Origin: Gordionus sp. m RMFG-2023
Lineage: Eukaryota; Nematomorpha; Gordioida; Chordodea; Parachordodidae
DNA length: 64,000 bases
NCBI RefSeq assembly: GCF_954871325.1
Contig: NC_088776.1
Location: 27,328,508 to 27,392,507, forward strand
Direction: 5' to 3'
Shown here: positions 57,396 to 64,000 of the stretch, in pieces
How positions within the stretch are numbered: position 1 is the first letter of the stretch
How the letters are laid out: each line of letters opens with the position of its first letter
Position numbers and translations under genes: made by a program
Notes under the pieces: generated by a model
The model's input: the letters and a program-made list of their open reading frames with translations, nothing else
The model's database searches: none
Told to the model about the DNA's origin: nothing

Positions 57396-57876
57396 TTTTT
57401 TTATATTACTTAAGAAAAATTTAAAAAAATTAATAAATATTTTAACACATTTTTTTATTTTAAATTAAATTTCTAACACATTTTTTTATTTTAAATTAAA
57501 TTTCTAACACATTTTTTAAAATTTTATTCTTAATTAATTGCTAGTCTATATTAATTTAAATATGTATTAAATTAAAATATATTGTATATTTAATATTGAT
57601 AATCGTTTCACCGTAATTGCCAACCACTTCAGATTAACAAATTTTTTGTTTTACTTAAAATCTTTTATGTGATACATGATTTAAGCGTGTGTTGTTTAAC
57701 AATAGAGCTACCCTAGGTATTCCTCATCCATCAAACTGGATGTTAAAAGAAAAGGGGAAAATCACTTACATATAGGCTAGGCACAATAGTCCTGAAACTG
57801 TTATACTGTTTATAGACTGAGACAAAGGAGTTGGACAAAGAACAGCATATACCTCAGACAAAGTATTCATTAGAGA
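57396..57876. other. AT-rich spacer
   Basis: Includes a short direct repeat (CTAACACATTTTTTTATTTT and a near copy, about 57440-57520). No gene seen. Confidence 0.4.
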
Positions 57877-58292
57877 CAGTGGCGTAGCTAGGAATTTTTC
57901 TTAGAGGGGGTCCATACATATAAAAGCCTGGGGGGCTTCGCTCCCCCAGGCCCCCTTTAACGGGCCTTCGGCCCTTTCCCCCGGCCTTCGGCCGGGTTAA
58001 TCTTACAAATCATAACCATATCTTCTATAATATATATATTTTTTAAATGCATCAATAATATGTTATTATAATTTAGTAGATTATTCTCAATGACTTTATA
58101 ATAGTACTATCCAGAATAATTTCAATAAATATAGTATCCTTCTACAAACATCAAAACCAGAAAAATATAAATACTAATGGCATTTATTTAATATAAAGTC
58201 ACTTTTAAATCTTTGGAACGTATAATCTAGAAAAAAGATTTAGCTCTGGGAGGGGTCCAAACCCGAAAACCACCCCCGTAGCTACGCATCTG
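57877..58292. mobile_element. hAT-like MITE, 416 bp, with GC hairpins
   Basis: Ends CAGTGGCGTAGCTAGGAATT and CGTAGCTACGCATCTG are inverted repeats. The 8-bp duplication ATTAGAGA is perfect (57869-57876 and 58293-58300). At 57930-57995 there are two strong hairpin words, GGGCCTTCGGCCC and CCGGCCTTCGGCCGG, and a GGGGGGCTTCGCTCCCCC hairpin. No coding sequence. Confidence 0.85.
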
Positions 58293-58317
58293 ATTAGAGA
58301 CAACCCCCTTCAAAAAC

Positions 58318-58620
58318 TGTTATATAATAGGAATATTAATATATAAAAATATTGATTAATTATATATTTGGTCATTAATTATTTATTTGGTCAAATAGTA
58401 GTAAGTTGAATTCATATCATTCACTCATTAAATTATCTTTATTCAATTCATCATTAATATTATTTGTATATTCGTATTTTTTTGTTATGTTTATTTTTAT
58501 AAAACTTATTTTTGTATTTTTATTTAAACAAGATATATATAGATCAAGAACAATTTTAACTTTTAGACTTATAAATTTTAGTTATTTAATAAACTCACCT
58601 CTTGTTACACACTTTACATA
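58318..58620 (+). repeat. Left LTR-like direct repeat
   Basis: Pairs with 60360-60655. The open frame at 58406-58621 falls within it and is not a gene. Confidence 0.6.
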
Positions 58621-59020
58621 ATATCATATGGTGCACCGGGTGAGGACCGAAAAACCATGATTGTAGAAAATTTTCTTCAGGTCTTTTTTATCTGGGAAAA
58701 ATTATTAAATTAAAATTAAATATAAACTAATAAAAATATATGGACAAGTTATAGATAATGTTAACATGATCTTAAAAATAATTCTATTCAATTTAAAAAA
58801 AATTAGATATACAACTCAATTAAGAAGCAGTTATGGAAATTGAACAATAAGCTTTGAATTCTATATAGTAAAATTAATGATGATTTACAAGACAATTCCA
58901 AATGTACGTAAGAAGAAATTTATTATAAATTAAATATCATTCCAAAATATAATCATAACTTTTAGCATAAAATAAATTATAACACAAAATAACTTATAAT
59001 GTAAATATTAATCAATCAAA

Positions 59021-59386
59021 ATGGACATAGTGAATACAGAGAAAACCTTGAAAATATTTATCATTGGAGTTACAGCTAATAATCATTATAAAAAATATAA
59101 TATTGACAATTATCCAGGTAATTATTTTAAGAATAATCAATATAAAAATAAAAATGAATATAATTATTACAATAATAAAAATCATAATCATAAAAATTTA
59201 CATGATAAAAATAAAACTTGTAATAAAATTATGGAAATAAAATATGTAAAACCAATTGATTTAGAAAAAATACCTGATTTATTTGTCGATGATGATTCTG
59301 ATCGTTATCAAAAATGGAAAAACGCTAATTGGATGAATTGGGAAATTTTTAAGGAACTTAAAATACCTGAATATAAATCGTATTAA
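59021..59386 (+). CDS. Asn/Lys-rich ORF inside the LTR element, gag-like position
   Basis: A 121-codon frame, MDIVNTEKTLKIFIIGVTAN followed by a long Asn/Lys/Tyr-rich middle (YNYYNNKNHNHKNLHDKNK) and an acidic/Trp-rich tail (VDDDSDRYQKWKNANWMNW). Its place after the left LTR suggests a gag-like product, but no zinc knuckle or capsid motif is visible. The family cannot be assigned. Confidence 0.35.
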   Translation: MDIVNTEKTLKIFIIGVTANNHYKKYNIDNYPGNYFKNNQYKNKNEYNYYNNKNHNHKNLHDKNKTCNKIMEIKYVKPIDLEKIPDLFVDDDSDRYQKWKNANWMNWEIFKELKIPEYKSY

Positions 59387-60359
59387 TCTAAATAAAAAAA
59401 TTATAACTAAAAATTTAGTAGTAATTTCAAGACAATTTATATATCAAAATAAAATAGAATCTTATAAATTAAAACATATATAATATGATGAAATTTAAAG
59501 AAATACTTGTAATTGAAGAAATTAAGGATACAAATAATATTAAAAGTGATAAAAAAATTAGGAATAAATTTTGAAGATAGCAAAACTTAAATCGTACTTA
59601 AAGGATGATACTTTTAAGAATAAGAATATTATAAAGAGGGGCAATGTCAAACTAAACAAACATCTTAATTTCAGAAAAATTTTTAAAGGTGAGATAAGGA
59701 GATCATTTTTTAAAAATTTGAGGCTTATTTTTTTATAAAAATGAATGATGATCTGAAGAAGAATTATTACATTAAGACACTTTTTAAATAGAAGAACAAG
59801 GGTGTGAAATTCAAACTTTTTTTAAAGAGAGGGAAATGTGCTTAATAATATTTTATTTGCATATTTTAACCTCATGGATTGAAATTATTATTAATATAAA
59901 CATAAACAAAAAAAAAATTTAAAAAAAAATGATTAAACGAGAAAATTAAATATTAAAAAAATATGATATAATAATCTTATTGATTTATCATTCCAATATT
60001 CAATTTGATTCTATTCCATATATTATTCCGATAATTTATTTATTCTAATATCCAATATGATCAATTATTATACCTAATTATTCATACCTAATTGATGATG
60101 ATAATAATTTTGAAAATTGATGATGATAACAACGGAGTACGACAAGCAAGCTTATATGATGGAAATGCGATCGATGAAAACAACTTACGATAAGGATAAC
60201 AAGCTAACGATTTGGACCAACCAACGTATAATCTTTGGACAAACCAACGTAGAAAATCAAATGCAATGTAGAACCTCTAAAACGATGCACATTTGGACAA
60301 CAGGCTCTCAATGATAGCTTACATGAAACTATGGGGAAAGCTTCTTAGAAGAGGAAGAA

Positions 60360-60655
60360 TGTTATAGAATAGGAATATTAATAAATTAAAATATTGATTA
60401 ATTATATATTTGGTCATTAAATAGTAATAAGTTGAATTTCATTTATTCATTAAATTATCTTTATTCGATTTACCTCATTAATATTATTTGTATATTCTTA
60501 ATGTTAAACTTATTTTTGTGTTTTATTTAACCTTAGTGTTAACTTATTCATTCAAATTAAACAAGATATATAGATCCAAAACACTTTTAACTTTTAGACT
60601 TATAATTTTTAGTTATTTAAAAATATCACCTGTAGTTTTACATCGTGTACATAGT
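60360..60655 (+). repeat. Right LTR-like direct repeat
   Basis: Pairs with 58318-58620. The frame at 60488-60685 lies in it and matches the frame in the left repeat (YRSKTLLTFRLIIFSYL against YRSRTILTFRLINFSYL), which shows the homology at the translated level. Confidence 0.6.
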
Positions 60656-60665
60656 AAGCCATTAC

Positions 60666-61079
60666 TTATCAATATGAATTTTTAATTATAATGGTAATGT
60701 ATGTATTAATAGTTCAATGAACGTAATATTTATTATTATTTTTGTTATCTGATTACACACGTAAAAATGGATAATTTTTTAGTTATATAATATGTATAGT
60801 GGAATTTAAAATAAAATAATCATATTTTTAGTTGCTTTTTAAATACGAATTAGTATTATTTCAAGATAATACTTATCTCAGGATAATACAAATATGTCGC
60901 AATCTATTAAAACCCTAAGAGATTCAAACCTGTGCTACAGTGACTGGTATGACCTATTTATAAAATTTAAAAACACAACCAATTTTAAAATCATCACAAG
61001 AAAACAATTGGATGTAATACTTACAAAATACTGGCAAATTAATGTGCACCTGATAGTCCAAGAAAATAGATTCATTATT
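60666..61079. other. AT-rich spacer
   Basis: Nothing secure. The 80-codon plus-strand frame starting at 60894 extends over the antisense of a hAT fragment and is treated as chance. Confidence 0.4.
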
Positions 61080-61460
61080 TTAGATAATCAAATTTTTCAA
61101 ATAATTTATCATTACATTGTCTTTTGGCCTACTTAACATTGTGCCAAAACTAAATTATCTTTCAATTAGAGCTGAATTATATTTATAAAAAATTTTCTTA
61201 ATGAAAGGATATTTTAAGCTTTACAATGTATTTCAACTTTCTTTAATATAATTTAAAACCTCCAGTTCAATGTTATTTATATTATTAAACTCAGAAAAAT
61301 TTTCTTCACTAAGAGAAAAATAATCATCATTTTCTTTATTAGATGTTAAATCTATCGGTGTTATAGTTTGAACTTGTAAATACTCTGGTTCTACATTTAG
61401 GGGTTCTTTCATTAATATATTTTGAAAGTATTTGCTTTTATCATCTGACTCAATCCATTA
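61080..61460 (-). pseudogene. hAT transposase C-terminal fragment
   Basis: The minus strand reads IESDDKSKYFQNILMKEPL, then DDYFSLSEENFSEFNNINNI and ELEVLNYIKES (61236-61450), the acidic linker and conserved ELExYLxxx segment before HATC. Then SALIER-stop-FSFGTMLSRPKDNVM and LFEKFDYLK (about 61080-61175) form the HATC core. Stops and frame changes show that it is dead, and the rest of the transposon is not seen. Confidence 0.6.
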
Positions 61461-62089
61461 AAATATGGATGTGATATGATGTCAAAAAAGCCTCATTATA
61501 TTCAAATCATAAGAAATTTTCTTAAAATCTATTGCCCATGCCACCTTATTAGACAGCTTTTAATAAAGGTAACAATATTGTAAACTTGAATATTTAAGAT
61601 AACCTATGCCCCTTTTAACCACACATAAATAATATACTTAAATATGTTTAACAAAATTTGTGTTTAACCATTTATCATTTTTTTGTTTATACAGGTTTTA
61701 CATCTAGCCTGTACGTTGTCTCTTTTAACTTTTATTTTTAAAAAATTTCCATATAAAATTTTAAGTTGGATTTGATTCGCGGGAACTTATTTCCTTAATT
61801 TAAATTTTACTACCATAAATGTTAATCATTCACAAATTAAAAAAATGTTACATAAAATTGGAATGATATTCATCGAGTTACATTTATATATCAAATATAA
61901 TCTTTATTTCGTTTTGGTGTTGTTATTTTTTTTAGCTATCTTACTTGATATGAATTGTAAATTTTTCAGCTAATTTTTATTGTCATTATATTTAAAATAT
62001 GGTGAAAAAAAATAAGAAAATTAATATAAAATTCTCGAAGAAAATAAGATATATACTGTGATATGTAAAATTTTAAGCATGAATATTAA
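61461..62089. other. AT-rich spacer
   Basis: No gene or repeat end recognised. Confidence 0.4.
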
Positions 62090-62240
62090 AAAGAATCTGT
62101 ATCTGTATCTTTTGTAAAGAAAATGAAAATAATAGATACTTTTCAGAATAAAGGATCTTAGATACAGATACTAGTATCTTTATTAAAAATGTAAAAAAGA
62201 TACAGATACAAGTATTCGCGGTACTGCCCAATACTGGCTA
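62090..62240. repeat. Fragment of the element D family (AGATAC sub-terminal repeats)
   Basis: Repeats of TCTGTATCTGTATC, GATACAGATACTAGTATC and GATACAGATACAAGTAT match the sub-terminal words of the element at 29212-30418. No TIR or target duplication is visible here. Confidence 0.5.
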
Positions 62241-62415
62241 CTATAATGATTAGACACTAATAAAGCACATAATAATAGCAAAATTTAAAAATTGGGTTTG
62301 CGAGCCCCCCCCCCCCCAAAAAAAAAATTTCAACCCACCCCCCAACGCCACTAAACACATCTGAAACTGATTTACGAATTCCTTGCAATAAATTTTGAAT
62401 TCCTTATGCACGAAG

Positions 62416-62527
62416 ACTCATTGGAGTGATATTCATTGAATTAAAAACTCTAATTAATATATTATTCACACACTCATTGGAGTGATATTCATTGAATTAA
62501 AAACTCTAATTAATATATTATTCACAC
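62416..62527. repeat. 56-bp perfect tandem duplication
   Basis: The unit starting ACTCATTGGAGTGATATTCA and ending ATATTATTCACAC occurs twice head to tail (62416-62471 and 62472-62527) with no difference, implying a recent duplication. Confidence 0.9.
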
Positions 62528-64000
62528 TCACCATAGACTTTCTAAACAAATTATAAGCGTTATCCATAGTAATAGGATACGGAGGCATTTATTTCTTAAC
62601 ATTTCGATTATCTAACCACTTAAATTACTAGTGTATTTGATAATTACCCATAATAAAATAATCACAATAAAGATTTTGATAAAAAATCTTGTTTTCTGTA
62701 TTTTTCTAAGTTTAAATAAAAAGGAAAATATTGATATATATATACCTAGGTAATCTGAATTCCAATAGGATATTTTTTTCCCTGACGCCAAGAGTCTAAG
62801 CACGACCCTTATTCCTCTAAACAAGCTGATTCTTTCACAAATGTCATATTTATTATCCCATTATGAATATAATGATAAATTAACAGCTATATATGCTTTT
62901 CACCTAACTTCAGAATGTTTATTGGATTCTCTTATAATTGATCCTTTTATTATACTTTATAATTCATGTTATTATTTTTTTTATTAGCTCATAATGTAAG
63001 AAATATTAAAAATCCTGTATATTATCATTAAAAAATTTTATATTATTTTCGCAAAAAATGTAAAAAAAACATTTTAACTATTGGCCAGGAACGACTGAAT
63101 GGTTTATCACTTATGAGCGCTAAGTTTTTTTTATTAAATAATATTTGAATGGATTCCATTAATGATAAGTATTCTAGTACTCGTATATCTTGTAAATAGA
63201 AATAAGTTGGGGTTGTAACTCAAAAATACTCATCAAAGTTTCGAAAAACAACAAATAAGCCTTTTTAGAGAAAATTAAAAACATAGTTAAAACATTATTT
63301 TAAATTTCAAAGCTTTAACATTATGTTTTTTTCTTTAAAGTTTTAAAAGTTCTGTAATAAGTTTTAGATGTTGCCTTAACAAATAATTTCTTTTAAAGAT
63401 TAGAAGCAAAAAATTAAGAAAATATTGATTAATGACACCCTTGACTTACTATAAATATAAAGAGCCTATTATTTTTTAACGTAGTAAAAAAAAATAATCT
63501 TTAATGTAATATAAAAATAATTATTTAAGAATTTTTTAAGAAAAATTTAGAGGAAATCAATACTTCCCTAGCTTTTATGGATCATAATATAAGATGAGCA
63601 CAAATGAACTGCCTTGGATTCATAATATTAGGGCAAAATGTTTAAAAACTTTATAAAAAATTCAGATATTTAATAATTTATTTTGTTAGACTCATATACA
63701 ATATAGGTAAATTAAGACAATAAATTAAAATAATGATAAAATTTATAAACGAAGGATGAAATGTATAAAAAATAAATTGGACGGGTTGTTTATAATTATT
63801 TAACAAGAAATGTTTTTCTATATTCCATGTATTGACTAAATATATAGGAGTAAATTACATGATAGTAATGTGGACTGATATAAGTCAAGACCTAGGATAA
63901 AATACAAACATTATTTGACGTTTTACATAATGTTGATTAAGTTCTTTAAGCGCTATTTTCAATATTCATAAGTTATAATTAATATAACCGGTAAAATATA
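62528..64000. other. AT-rich DNA, nothing recognised
   Basis: The only open frame (62612-62824, minus) is AT-driven and has no motif. No gene, RNA or repeat end is seen to the window end. Confidence 0.45.

Larger units (their letters stand above)
58318..60665 (+). mobile_element. Short LTR-retrotransposon fossil, probably non-autonomous
   Basis: Two direct repeats of about 300 bp (58318 to about 58620 and 60360 to about 60655) share TGTTATAxAATAGGAATATT, ATTGATTAATTATATATTTG and ACTTTTAGACTTATAA. They begin TG and end near ACA, as LTRs do. The interior is only about 1.7 kb, with one Asn/Lys-rich frame at 59021-59386 and no recognisable protease, reverse transcriptase or integrase, so it is either an internally reduced copy or a non-autonomous family. 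The repeats differ at many sites, so it is old. No 5-bp duplication could be matched. Confidence 0.55.

Noticed and set aside
60894-61136. 80-codon plus-strand frame (MSQSIKTLRDSNLCYSDWYD..)
   Set aside because: It looked gene-like, but its second half is the antisense of a hAT HATC fragment on the minus strand (LFEKFDYLK region), and it has no known motif.

Overview
This is AT-rich eukaryotic DNA (by eye about three quarters A+T), most likely from an invertebrate animal. The evidence is a long host exon that ends in a Polyhomeotic-like HD1 motif, an RTE/BovB-type LINE, many hAT-superfamily DNA transposons (BED/DUF659 and DUF4371/ZMYM1-like types), short-LTR retrotransposons and tRNA-like Pol III heads. 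I cannot name the species. No bacterial-style operons, rRNA genes or CRISPR arrays are visible.

Only one convincing host gene is present: a minus-strand exon of about 3.4 kb at 6997-10416, Asn/Ser-rich with a Gln/Ala tract and a Lys-rich stretch. Its last residues resemble the HD1 box of Polyhomeotic proteins, and a splice donor overlaps that box. A short candidate downstream exon lies at 6805-6922, and a weaker candidate at 5423-5481 carries a CSxxC motif.

The rest is a graveyard of transposons, many of which can be delimited exactly by 8-bp target duplications typical of hAT. Layout: 1-5240, a long-TIR element, a 907-bp GC-box hAT-like MITE and a decayed DUF659 hAT; 5240-13400, the host gene and featureless AT-rich DNA; 13420-17265, a DUF4371 hAT split by a second hAT (hAT-A copy 1); 17355-25600, GC-box MITEs, G/C-run MITEs and hAT scraps; 25625-30530, hAT-A copy 3 carrying two further insertions, one of which holds a LINE fragment; 30940-32148, another DUF4371 hAT; 33008-36800, a foldback-type element with about 118-bp tandem repeats in inverted arms; 36800-40190, MITEs, direct repeats and a tRNA-like sequence; 40198-49745, a palindromic element split by hAT-A copy 2 (itself carrying a MITE and another hAT) and by a second hAT-like element that carries a full-length LINE.

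From 49754 to 57395 an unidentified minus-strand reading frame with two helix-turn-helix-like segments has been split by a Ty3/Gypsy element (49962-54462) and by a DUF659 hAT (54544-57227). Then follow a 416-bp MITE, a short LTR element (58318 to about 60650) and hAT scraps.

The most informative items are the full-length LINE that begins with a tRNA-like Pol III promoter, the datable nest of insertions at 40-50 kb, the foldback element and the Polyhomeotic-like exon. All homology statements are from memory of the families and from reading the sequence; no search was run.
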